A DNA stretch of 50,093 nucleotides from positions 1-50,093 of the forward strand of contig NZ_LELA01000039.1 in NCBI RefSeq assembly GCF_001677955.1. Reading direction: 5' to 3'. This document shows positions 14,308-21,842 of the stretch, piece by piece. Under the pieces are notes generated by a model, which was not told the origin of the DNA, made no database searches, and saw only the letters and a list, made by a program, of their open reading frames with translations. Position 1 is the stretch's first letter, and each line of letters starts with the position of its first letter. Both the position numbers and the translations under genes were made by a program. This DNA comes from Chryseobacterium sp. BGARF1. GTDB lineage: Bacteria > Bacteroidota > Bacteroidia > Flavobacteriales > Weeksellaceae.

Positions 14308-15123
14308 ATGTACAGTAAGAAGAAACTTTTAGTGGAAACGGTCTTTGAAACTGCAAAAAAGGAACTTCCACGAGCGAGTATAAATTCTCTTTCAAACTAT
14401 TTAAGTAGCCTTTTTGATGAGAGGTATGATTTTTCAAGAGACGAGAGATCGTTTACAAGGTATTATAAAAGCTTAATACAAGATGGAGAAGACTATAATA
14501 TTGATGATATCACGCTGCTTTATTTAAGTAAATATATTGGTTATAAGGATTTTGAGGATTTTTGTAGTAAAATAAGCATTGAAGGCGGAGATGGCTCAAC
14601 AACTTTTAAATTAGGCTTTAGTGATACGTTATCTGAACAAACCCCTCAAGTTAGTATTACCATTAATCCAACATTCAAAATGCCCGAATTCATGAAAAAA
14701 AATGGGATGGGTATTATGGAAATTGCATTGTTGCTATGCTTTACAACTGGAAGTATTGCTTTTTCGAAGAAGCCTAATACACAGGCTCCAGGAAAGGGTT
14801 TTGCTGGAATTTTAGATTCACAGCTTCATTGTATGTATTGGGATAAAAGTGAATATAAACCGATAAATTGTCAGGATAAAAATCCGATGTACAATCATAG
14901 AGTTCCTTTTGATTATGAAAAAATGGAATATTTTAAAAGAATTGAACGGAAAGATACTTTAACGGTAGATAATGCTTATGGGAAGGTTTGGTATTCTAAA
15001 TATAACGGAGAAGTAGATTTTTTTACAGATGATGGAGTTGATCCGAATAATGGAAGAGAATTAAGAAAAGCAACAGAGTATATCATCGATAAATACGGCG
15101 GAATTCAGGAAGAAGGGCAATAA
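14308..15123 (+). CDS. Single-pass membrane protein of unknown function
   Basis: A 271-residue protein. Residues 1-95 form a soluble, probably cytoplasmic, helical domain ending LGYKDFEDF-like (YIGYKDFEDFC), a motif seen at the N termini of various uncharacterised Bacteroidota proteins. A hydrophobic segment lies at about 135-150, and the C-terminal ~115 residues carry Cys-Met-Tyr-Trp and Cys residues (LHCMYWDKSEYKPINC). I do not recognise a named family. The layout suggests a transmembrane sensor or regulator linking an inside domain to an outside domain. It is divergent from the Gly-rich peptide gene and convergent with msrA. Confidence 0.75.
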   Translation: MYSKKKLLVETVFETAKKELPRASINSLSNYLSSLFDERYDFSRDERSFTRYYKSLIQDGEDYNIDDITLLYLSKYIGYKDFEDFCSKISIEGGDGSTTFKLGFSDTLSEQTPQVSITINPTFKMPEFMKKNGMGIMEIALLLCFTTGSIAFSKKPNTQAPGKGFAGILDSQLHCMYWDKSEYKPINCQDKNPMYNHRVPFDYEKMEYFKRIERKDTLTVDNAYGKVWYSKYNGEVDFFTDDGVDPNNGRELRKATEYIIDKYGGIQEEGQ

Positions 15124-15124
15124 A

Positions 15125-15150
15125 AAAAGCGAAGAAAGATCTTCGCTTTT
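15125..15150. terminator. Bidirectional terminator between the membrane protein and msrA
   Basis: GCGAAGA/TCTTCGC stem with an AAGA loop flanked by A4 and T4, placed 2-6 bases after the plus-strand stop and just beyond the msrA stop. It can serve both convergent genes. Confidence 0.9.
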
Positions 15151-15155
15151 ATTTT

Positions 15156-15716
15156 TTACTGTGAATCTGTTTCCAGCATGCCTAATTCTCCAAAATATTT
15201 TTTGAATTTCTGAATTTTTGGTCCTACCACTGCGCTGCAATAAGGCTGTGTCGGGTTTTCATTATAATATCCTTGATGGTATTGTTCGGCTGGCCAGAAT
15301 TTTTCAAAAGGTGTTAGTTCTGTTACATAAGTTCCAGACCATCTTCCTGATCCTTGTGACGTTTTGATGGCTTCTTCAGCTTTTGCTTTTTCAGCATCGT
15401 CTTTATAATAAATGACAGAACGATATTGAGTTCCGATGTCATTTCCCTGTCTGTTCAATTGAGTAGGGTCGTGAAGGAAGAAAAATACATCCATCAATTG
15501 CTCATAAGAAATAATTGTAGGATCATACGTAATTTGTACCACTTCAGCATGACCGGTTTCACCTGTGCAAACTTCCTCATACGTCGGATCATCTTTATGA
15601 CCACCAGAATACCCTGAAATTGCAGATTCTACTCCTTTTAATATATTAAAACAGCTTTCTACACACCAAAAGCATCCGCCACCAAAAGTAATCTGCTGAA
15701 AATTATTTTTATCCAT
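15156..15716 (-). CDS. msrA: Peptide methionine sulfoxide reductase MsrA
   Basis: A 186-residue MsrA, which reduces the S-epimer of methionine sulfoxide in proteins using thioredoxin. The catalytic motif GGGCFWCVE places the active Cys at residue 15. GHAEVVQITYDP, FHDPTQLNRQGNDIGTQYRS and HQGYYNENP follow in the usual order. Length is normal for the family and there is no signal peptide, so it is cytosolic. The gene stands alone between a bidirectional terminator and a long spacer; a distant TAATTTTG at 15782-15789 (minus) is a weak promoter candidate. Confidence 0.97.
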   Translation of the reverse strand: MDKNNFQQITFGGGCFWCVESCFNILKGVESAISGYSGGHKDDPTYEEVCTGETGHAEVVQITYDPTIISYEQLMDVFFFLHDPTQLNRQGNDIGTQYRSVIYYKDDAEKAKAEEAIKTSQGSGRWSGTYVTELTPFEKFWPAEQYHQGYYNENPTQPYCSAVVGPKIQKFKKYFGELGMLETDSQ

Positions 15717-16054
15717 TTTAAGTTGATTGTTTTATTTAAATATTCTCTTTTTAAAACTTTTATAAGCCTGAAAAATGAAATCAAAATTATGAAAAACTTT
15801 TTCATTTAAATAAGATTTTAGCCTTTAAGAATAAATGATAACAATAGATTTCGCAAATCATCAAAGTGTTTAAGACAAATTCTAATTTTATTAATTGAGC
15901 CAAGAAGGATCAACAAATTTATTTGCCATGAATACACAAATATTATAAACAGATATAAAAAACATTCGTGCATTCGTGGCTAAAAACGTTTTCAGAATAA
16001 TCAAAAAAATCTGTGAAAATCTGTGAAAATCAGTGTAATTTGTGGGAAATAAAA
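15717..16054. repeat. Gene-free spacer with short degenerate direct repeats
   Basis: No ORF is supported here. It contains ATTCGTG twice with an 8-base period (15964-15970, 15972-15978) and CTGTGAAAAT twice in tandem (16011-16030), followed by related CAGTGTAATT and TTGTGGG. Such ATTCGTG/CTGTG-type strings resemble short interspersed intergenic repeats seen in some Bacteroidota; that link is from memory and unverified. Confidence 0.45.
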
Positions 16055-16080
16055 CAAAAAAAGCATCCTAAAAGGATGCT
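16055..16080 (-). terminator. Terminator after the ROK kinase gene
   Basis: AGCATCCT/AGGATGCT 8-bp perfect stem with an AAA loop and a T7 run on the minus strand; 23 bases downstream of the stop. Confidence 0.9.
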
Positions 16081-16103
16081 CAATATTTTAAATTTAATTC
16101 AGA

Positions 16104-17069
16104 TCATTTTTCCCAAACCAAAGCACTTGCGCCAAGAATGGCTGCATCTGCCTCATCCAATTCACTGAAAACCAATCTTACTTTGCTTCTGAAAATAGGA
16201 AGAAGGCTTCTTTCCATATGAAGTTTGGCAGGTTTTAAAATGAAATCCCCTGCTTTAATAACTCCTCCGAATAATAAAATAGCTTCCGGTGAAGAAAACA
16301 TTACAAAATTAGCTAATGCCTCACCCAATTTTTGACCGGTATATCTGAAAACCTCAACGGCAACAGGATCTTCTTTTAATGCGCATTCGTGCACCGTTTT
16401 AGAATTGATAGACTCTTCCGGATATTGATTAAGCATAGAATCAGGAAATTCTGCTCTCATTTTTTTTGCCGTAATGGCAATTCCTGTCGCAGAAGCATAA
16501 GCTTCTAAGCTTCCTTCAGAACCTGTACTCCAATGTTTTCTACCGCCTGGTTTTACAATGGTGTGACCCAGTTCTCCTGCAAAACCATCGTGACCGTAAA
16601 TTAAATTTCCGCCAGAAACAATTCCGCTTCCTACGCCGGTTCCCAAAGTAATCATGATAAAATCTTTCATCCCTCTTGCTGCACCGTACATCATTTCACC
16701 TAAAGCTGCTGCATTGGCATCATTGGTCATTTTGCAAGGACTGTTGAATTTAGCAGTCATTAATTCTGCAAAATTGATAATCCCTCTCCAAGGAAGATTG
16801 GGAGCGAGTTCTATTGTTCCTCTGTAGTAGTTTGCGTTGGGAGCTCCTACACCGATACCTTCAATTCCACCTTGACAATGTTCATCAATCAATGGCTGAA
16901 TCTGCTCGTGAAGAGCATCTACAAATGCTTCAGGCGTGCTGTATTGATCGGTTGGCAAAGAACCTTTGGTTAAAATCTGACCTCTGTGATTCACAAGACC
17001 AAACTTAGTATTGGTTCCACCGATATCGATACCTAATGCAACCTCTTTTGACAAATCTACTACTGACAT
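16104..17069 (-). CDS. ROK family sugar kinase (probable glucokinase)
   Basis: A 321-residue ROK-family protein. It has the phosphate-1 motif GIDIGGTNTKFG (13-24), catalytic Asp117 in NDANAA, the ATP motif LGTGVGSG (142-149), and sugar-binding Glu166/His169 (GELGHT) with Glu189. The ROK zinc motif CxCGxxGCxE is replaced by WSTGSEGSLE (180-189), so all three Cys ligands are missing although His169 and Glu189 remain. The absence of an N-terminal HTH favours a kinase over a repressor. Phosphorylation of glucose is the usual activity, but N-acyl sugars are also possible. It is transcribed alone. Confidence 0.85.
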   Translation of the reverse strand: MSVVDLSKEVALGIDIGGTNTKFGLVNHRGQILTKGSLPTDQYSTPEAFVDALHEQIQPLIDEHCQGGIEGIGVGAPNANYYRGTIELAPNLPWRGIINFAELMTAKFNSPCKMTNDANAAALGEMMYGAARGMKDFIMITLGTGVGSGIVSGGNLIYGHDGFAGELGHTIVKPGGRKHWSTGSEGSLEAYASATGIAITAKKMRAEFPDSMLNQYPEESINSKTVHECALKEDPVAVEVFRYTGQKLGEALANFVMFSSPEAILLFGGVIKAGDFILKPAKLHMERSLLPIFRSKVRLVFSELDEADAAILGASALVWEK

Positions 17070-17150
17070 TTTCTTATTGTATAATTTCGAGGCAATAAAT
17101 TTATAAAAAAGATTGTATTAATAGTTATTAAACCCAATTTATTTGAAAAT

Positions 17151-18359
17151 TCAAACGGTTTTTTTAGTCTTTTTTCTTCTTCCCCACCATATTAAAAATC
17201 CGGTTACAGGAAGTGAAGCACAAATTAAGCTGACAATAAATGCAATGATTTTGGTTGGCAATCCTAAAATAGATCCTACATGAATATCGTAATTCGCAGC
17301 AACCGTTTTCTCACCAAAATTTTTATCTTCATGATTGTACGTGTGTAAAAGTTCACCCGAGTTTTCATCAAAGATCAAACTGCTGTTTTTATGATAAGAA
17401 TAAGAAAGATGCTTTACAAAAACGGAGAAATTAGGATGCTCATGATCATCCATGTGCGGATGTCCAAGATCGATTGCAAACCCGAAAGAGTTAGGATATT
17501 TTGCCTGAACCGTGTGAATGACTTTATCTAAAGTTGTCTCACTTCTTTGCTCAATCGGTGCTTTGGTGGTAATGTGCGAGAAATCGGGATATACCGTATT
17601 TCCTCCGGAGAAAACAAAATAGATCATCGCCTGTACCACAAAGAAGGCATAAAATAAACCTGTAATCGAAAAAATTAAAGCAAAAATTGAAGCGTAAAAA
17701 CCTAAGATATTATGAAGGTCATAATTTTTTCTTTTCCAGCTTTTGATGTTTTTCCATTTGAAAGAGAAACGCTGTTTTCTGGCAGCTTTATTTTTTGGCC
17801 ACCACAAAATAATTCCTGAAATCAGCATGATCACGAAGATAATTACCGGAATTCCCACTACATATTTTCCCCAGTCCTGTTTTAATAAAAAGCTCCAGTG
17901 AATCGATTTTACAATGCTGAAAAAACCGTTTTTCTCATCATAAGTTCTCAATACTTTTCCGGTGTAGGGATTCACATACGCTACTTTGTAGATAGGAAAT
18001 TCATCAAAATAATTCCAGGCTGCGGTGTTGTGTTCGTACCAGTAAAACTGATAAGACAGTTTTTTGTCGATAGGAACATTCACCCAATGGATTTTATATT
18101 TTTCCTTAAGCTGATCGTCGACCATTTTTTCTAAAACACGAATCGGCAGAATTTGCTTCTGTGCGATGTTTTGCTCGTTGTGATAGATAACATCTTTACG
18201 GGTAAAATTCTCAACCTCGTCTTTGAATACAAACAAAGTTCCGGTGATTGAAACAATAAATATGATTAAACCGATGGAAAGACCAAACCACAGATGCAGT
18301 TTGCCTGTCCATTTTTTGAAAAGACTTGGTTTCTTTTTATGGGGATGTTTTTTCTTCAT
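17151..18359 (-). CDS. PepSY-domain membrane protein (putative iron reductase type), copy 1
   Basis: A 402-residue PepSY-TM protein. A basic N terminus (MKKKHPHKKK) precedes a first membrane segment with HLWFGLSIG, a periplasmic PepSY-containing loop, SIHWSFLLK and YVVGIPVIIF with IILWWPKNK, then further segments and a terminal IWWGRRKK. Conserved His residues in or near membrane segments (HLWFGL, IHWS, YDLHN, YDIHVGS) suggest haem binding, as proposed for PepSY reductases that release iron from siderophores. It closes the operon PepSY-receptor-PepSY, 44 bases after the receptor. It is a paralog of the first gene of that operon. Confidence 0.88.
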   Translation of the reverse strand: MKKKHPHKKKPSLFKKWTGKLHLWFGLSIGLIIFIVSITGTLFVFKDEVENFTRKDVIYHNEQNIAQKQILPIRVLEKMVDDQLKEKYKIHWVNVPIDKKLSYQFYWYEHNTAAWNYFDEFPIYKVAYVNPYTGKVLRTYDEKNGFFSIVKSIHWSFLLKQDWGKYVVGIPVIIFVIMLISGIILWWPKNKAARKQRFSFKWKNIKSWKRKNYDLHNILGFYASIFALIFSITGLFYAFFVVQAMIYFVFSGGNTVYPDFSHITTKAPIEQRSETTLDKVIHTVQAKYPNSFGFAIDLGHPHMDDHEHPNFSVFVKHLSYSYHKNSSLIFDENSGELLHTYNHEDKNFGEKTVAANYDIHVGSILGLPTKIIAFIVSLICASLPVTGFLIWWGRRKKTKKTV

Positions 18360-18403
18360 AGAAAATTACAATGTGTAAATTAAAATAAGTTTATTCAAAT
18401 CAA

Positions 18404-20521
18404 TTAAAATCTATATTCGACCATGAAGGTTCCTCTCATTCCCAAAGCATTTACAAATTCAGAATCTCTGGCGTTCCACCAAGCAATTGACGGTTGGTAA
18501 GTTGTGTTAAATAGATTTTCTACTCCTAAAGAAAGTTTCCAGTTTTTATCGATCTCATAATTTGATTTAAAATTAATTATCGTGTATTCCGGAACTCTTC
18601 CTTCTCCATAGGCGTACAAACCTGTTTTTGAGCTAGGACTGAATCTGTCTTGCTCGAAAGAATGAAGCATATCAAGACCTAAAGAAAGCGATTCTGTAGG
18701 TTTTACCTGAACGTAAGCCAAAACTTTTGGTGCAGCAATTCTGCTGTTGTTTACTTTTGCAGAGTAATCACCATCGTCTTTAAGTGAAGTGATCCCTTCT
18801 AACCAGCTGTAACTTCCACCGAAATTAATCCATTTTGCTGGTGTGAAATGTAAGAAACCTTCAACACCGTACACCACTTCAGGAGATCTTTGAATGGTAA
18901 ATGATCTGTCGGGACCTTGAACAAAAGAAGCTCCCAATTTTGAAGTACTCACATAAGATGTTACTTCATAATTCAACCAATTAGAAATCTGTCCCGTTGC
19001 ACCTAATTCATAATTGTTTACAATAATTGGCTTGGCTTCTATTTGGGCAAGGTTACTTTGTGTAGATGTTCTTAAAATTCTTCCGATTTCGTTAATAGAG
19101 TACGACTGAGAGAAGCTTCCGAAAAGATTGATTTGATTATTGATATTATAACGAAGACCAATATTCCCTACCAAAGCGTTGTATTTTAAATCTCCACCGG
19201 TTACAAAAATACTTTGAGTGAAGGTTCCGTCACTTTTTACTGAAGAAAGAGTGTTGAAGTCTCCTACATTTACCGTCATATTTTCGTATCTCAATCCTCC
19301 TTTTATCGTTAATTTTTTCAGTAAATCAATTTTCAGTAAAAGGAAAGGAGCGGTGTTGATCATATCCATATCTGGAGTCCAATAACGTCCGTCTTCAAGT
19401 TTTTGTACGGTTTTATCGTTGAGGAGATCAAGACCATAAATAACTTCTGCCTGAGAATTGGCGGCGGACCAAAGTTGAGTATCAAAATTGATTCTGGCTC
19501 CCATTTTTTTAGAAATAATATTCGACTGTCCGCCTCCCAAAAAAGTATCGCTATACCCGTAAACCGTTCTGAAGTCTTGCATATAAGCATTAACATTCAA
19601 TGCTGTAGAGCCCCAAAAAAGATTTTTGTTGTCGTAGTTTATTCTGTAATTATGGTTACGCGGAGTTCCTTGTGGAGTGGTTTCCAGACTTTTGCCTTCC
19701 CCTTCTCCTATGGTCGGAGTAACGCCGTATTTTCCGGTTTTTATGCCTAAATTCAAATCAGATTTTGATGCATACCCCATATAAGAAACCTCGATTCTTT
19801 GGTCATCGTTAATATCATAACCCAACTTCAGTAATCCGTTGTAGTTGTTCATTTGTGCGGTGCTGTAAGTCGGGCTTAGAAATACACCGTCACCGTCTTT
19901 TGCATCACCGGTTCTCTCATAAGCCAAAGACGCTACATAGTCGAACTTTTTTATCTTACCCGATAGAAGTTGACTGGCTCTGAAGCCAAGAGTTCCACCA
20001 TAAGGTTGTCCGGTAATACCCACCTGAGAAATACCTGATATTTTTTTATCTGTTTTGTTTCTTTTGGTGATATAATTGATGATACCGCCATCTGCACCGT
20101 TTCCGTAGATAGATGAAGCTCCTTTTATGACTTCAATTCTTTCTATAGCAGAAGGATCGATAGATTTAATATCTCTTGCACCGTTTCTTAGCGGTGTAGA
20201 TTGTGGAATTCCGTCGATCAGCACCAAAACCTGACGACCTCTTAAAGTCTGTCCGGAATTGGAAGTCTGCCCGGAACTCGGTCCTAAACTCGGTACGGTA
20301 TATTGCAGAATATTAGAAATATCTGAATTAACAGTCAATTGAGACTGAATTTGTTTTTCGCTAACAATGGTAATAGAACTGGGTATTTCTTTAATGCTTT
20401 CCTTTTTTCTGGAAGCTGTAAGAACCACTTCATCTACATTTTTTACTTTTAAACTGTCTGTTTCCTGTGCAAAAACTGCGACTGTGCTAAGACAAGCTAC
20501 TGATAAAAGAGCCTTTTTCAT
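18404..20521 (-). CDS. TonB-dependent siderophore receptor
   Basis: A 705-residue outer-membrane receptor: signal peptide (about 1-18), a plug domain with VVLTASRKKESIKEIPSS (TonB-box-like start), LRGRQVLVLIDGIP and IERIEVIKGASSIYGNGA, then a ~22-strand barrel ending in the aromatic signature VEYRF. The start ATG overlaps the upstream PepSY stop as ATGA, so the two are translationally coupled. It imports a ferric chelate using TonB energy; the exact siderophore cannot be read. The flanking PepSY reductase-like genes and Fur-like decamers at the operon promoter support iron uptake. Confidence 0.95.
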   Translation of the reverse strand: MKKALLSVACLSTVAVFAQETDSLKVKNVDEVVLTASRKKESIKEIPSSITIVSEKQIQSQLTVNSDISNILQYTVPSLGPSSGQTSNSGQTLRGRQVLVLIDGIPQSTPLRNGARDIKSIDPSAIERIEVIKGASSIYGNGADGGIINYITKRNKTDKKISGISQVGITGQPYGGTLGFRASQLLSGKIKKFDYVASLAYERTGDAKDGDGVFLSPTYSTAQMNNYNGLLKLGYDINDDQRIEVSYMGYASKSDLNLGIKTGKYGVTPTIGEGEGKSLETTPQGTPRNHNYRINYDNKNLFWGSTALNVNAYMQDFRTVYGYSDTFLGGGQSNIISKKMGARINFDTQLWSAANSQAEVIYGLDLLNDKTVQKLEDGRYWTPDMDMINTAPFLLLKIDLLKKLTIKGGLRYENMTVNVGDFNTLSSVKSDGTFTQSIFVTGGDLKYNALVGNIGLRYNINNQINLFGSFSQSYSINEIGRILRTSTQSNLAQIEAKPIIVNNYELGATGQISNWLNYEVTSYVSTSKLGASFVQGPDRSFTIQRSPEVVYGVEGFLHFTPAKWINFGGSYSWLEGITSLKDDGDYSAKVNNSRIAAPKVLAYVQVKPTESLSLGLDMLHSFEQDRFSPSSKTGLYAYGEGRVPEYTIINFKSNYEIDKNWKLSLGVENLFNTTYQPSIAWWNARDSEFVNALGMRGTFMVEYRF

Positions 20522-21723
20522 ACTGTTTTCTTTCCTTGTTTTTTACGTTTTCCCCACCATACCAAAAAACCGGTTACCGGTAATGAAGTACAAACTAATC
20601 CTGTTACAAACCATAAAATCTTTCCGAAGATTCCAAAGTATGAGCCAACATGTACGTCATAATTGGCATTGGCATATTTTTCAGCGTTTGTTAATTTTTG
20701 ATGAGGTTTATTTGATAATAGTTTTCCCGAATATTTATCGTAGAACAGCTGGTTTCTTTCGCTATATCTACCGTCTTTACCATATGTGGTAACGGGAATA
20801 TTTTCAAGTTCTTTTCCTTTTTTGTTTTTTCCGTTCAATGGAATTCGGAAGCTTGATGATTTTGAATATATTTTTTGAGTTTGAAGAATGGTAAGATCAA
20901 AAACCGACTTGTTTTTTGCTAAAAGTGAGTCCGGTGATCTAATTGTTTTTTCTTTTGGAAGTTCTAATGAACCGGATAATGTGAAATTAAATGCATTTTT
21001 CACCCACGGATAAGCAAAATATAACCCTGAAAGACTTAGCAATAAAGCGATAAACGAAGCATAAAATCCTAGGACATTGTGCAGATCATAATTTTTGCGC
21101 TTCCATGTTTTTACGTTTTTCCAATCGAATGAAAAACGACCTTTCCGCATTTTTTTGTTTTTGGGCCACCAAAGAATAATTCCTGTAATGAGCATAATGA
21201 TAAACAGGACAACCGGAATTCCGACCACATATTTTCCCCAGTCTGATTTTAAAAGTAAACTCCAATGAATAGATTTCAAAATAGGGAAGAGGTCGTATTT
21301 TTCATTGTAAATTCCCTGAATCTCACCAGTGTACTGATTGACGTAAATAAGCTTATTAATCTTTACCTCATCAAAATAATTCCACGCCTTTTTGTCTTTT
21401 TCATAAAAAAGAAATTTGTAAGATTTGCTTTTATCTAAAGGAATTTCAACTGAACTTACCGGATATTTCTCATTCAGTTCTAAAGTAATCTTTTCTTTTA
21501 AAACTTCAATAGAAAGAGGTTTTTTATTTTCCGTTTCCGCTTTTACATAGATGGCTTTTTTTCTAAGCTGATTTTGAATTTCATCTTTAAAAACATACAT
21601 CGTTCCCGATAAAGAAACAATGAAAACAATGAGACCTACTGATAAGCCGAACCAAAGGTGCAGTTTACCCGCCCATTTTTTATAGACGCTCGGTTTCTTT
21701 TTAGGATGATGCTTTTTTTTCAT
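20518..21723 (-). CDS. PepSY-domain membrane protein (putative iron reductase type), copy 2
   Basis: A 401-residue PepSY-TM protein and a full-length paralog of the one at 17151-18359. It shares KKWAGKLHLWFGL, KSIHWSLLLKSDWGKYVVGIP, ILWWPKN, RKNYDLHNVLGFYAS, NYDVHVGSYFG and the terminal VWWGKRKK. The start is set at ATG 21723 (MKKKHHPKKK), because the -7 element lies 18 bases upstream and the longer start at 21744 would overlap it. First gene of the three-gene iron operon, with a 4-base ATGA overlap into the receptor. The role in reductive iron release is inferred from family and context. Confidence 0.88.
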   Translation of the reverse strand: MKKKHHPKKKPSVYKKWAGKLHLWFGLSVGLIVFIVSLSGTMYVFKDEIQNQLRKKAIYVKAETENKKPLSIEVLKEKITLELNEKYPVSSVEIPLDKSKSYKFLFYEKDKKAWNYFDEVKINKLIYVNQYTGEIQGIYNEKYDLFPILKSIHWSLLLKSDWGKYVVGIPVVLFIIMLITGIILWWPKNKKMRKGRFSFDWKNVKTWKRKNYDLHNVLGFYASFIALLLSLSGLYFAYPWVKNAFNFTLSGSLELPKEKTIRSPDSLLAKNKSVFDLTILQTQKIYSKSSSFRIPLNGKNKKGKELENIPVTTYGKDGRYSERNQLFYDKYSGKLLSNKPHQKLTNAEKYANANYDVHVGSYFGIFGKILWFVTGLVCTSLPVTGFLVWWGKRKKQGKKTV

Positions 21724-21741
21724 GAAATTTTTAAGAATGCG

Positions 21742-21749
21742 CAAAGATA
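21742..21749 (-). promoter_or_regulatory. Promoter (-7) of the PepSY-receptor-PepSY operon
   Basis: TATCTTTG on the minus strand, a full TAnnTTTG match 18 bases upstream of ATG 21723. A TTTATTTAGA decamer lies 12 bases upstream of it, in the -33 region, so a repressor there would block polymerase. Confidence 0.6.
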
Positions 21750-21761
21750 AGTCTTTCTGTT

Positions 21762-21805
21762 TTTATTTAGATTAATTATAAAAAGGGTTTTTTAGTCTAA
21801 ATAAA
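21762..21805. promoter_or_regulatory. Fur-like operator: inverted decamers TTTATTTAGA / TCTAAATAAA
   Basis: A perfect 10-bp inverted pair: TTTATTTAGA at 21762-21771 and TCTAAATAAA at 21796-21805, 24 bases apart. A third copy occurs at 24033-24042 before the second receptor gene. Position relative to the -7 element is nearly the same at both promoters (12 and 14 bases upstream). Bacteroidota Fur boxes are A/T-rich palindromes of this general look, but binding by Fur is inferred. Confidence 0.5.
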
Positions 21806-21840
21806 TCTGCCAAACTACGGGTGCAGTTTGGCAGATGTTT
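21805..21840. terminator. Strong bidirectional hairpin between receptor gene and iron operon
   Basis: A 12-bp perfect stem (21805-21816/21825-21836) with an 8-base loop. Minus-strand transcripts from the upstream receptor gene meet it directly after the stop, with a T-rich tail; the plus-strand side also has a T-run. Confidence 0.85.
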
Positions 21841-21842
21841 TT

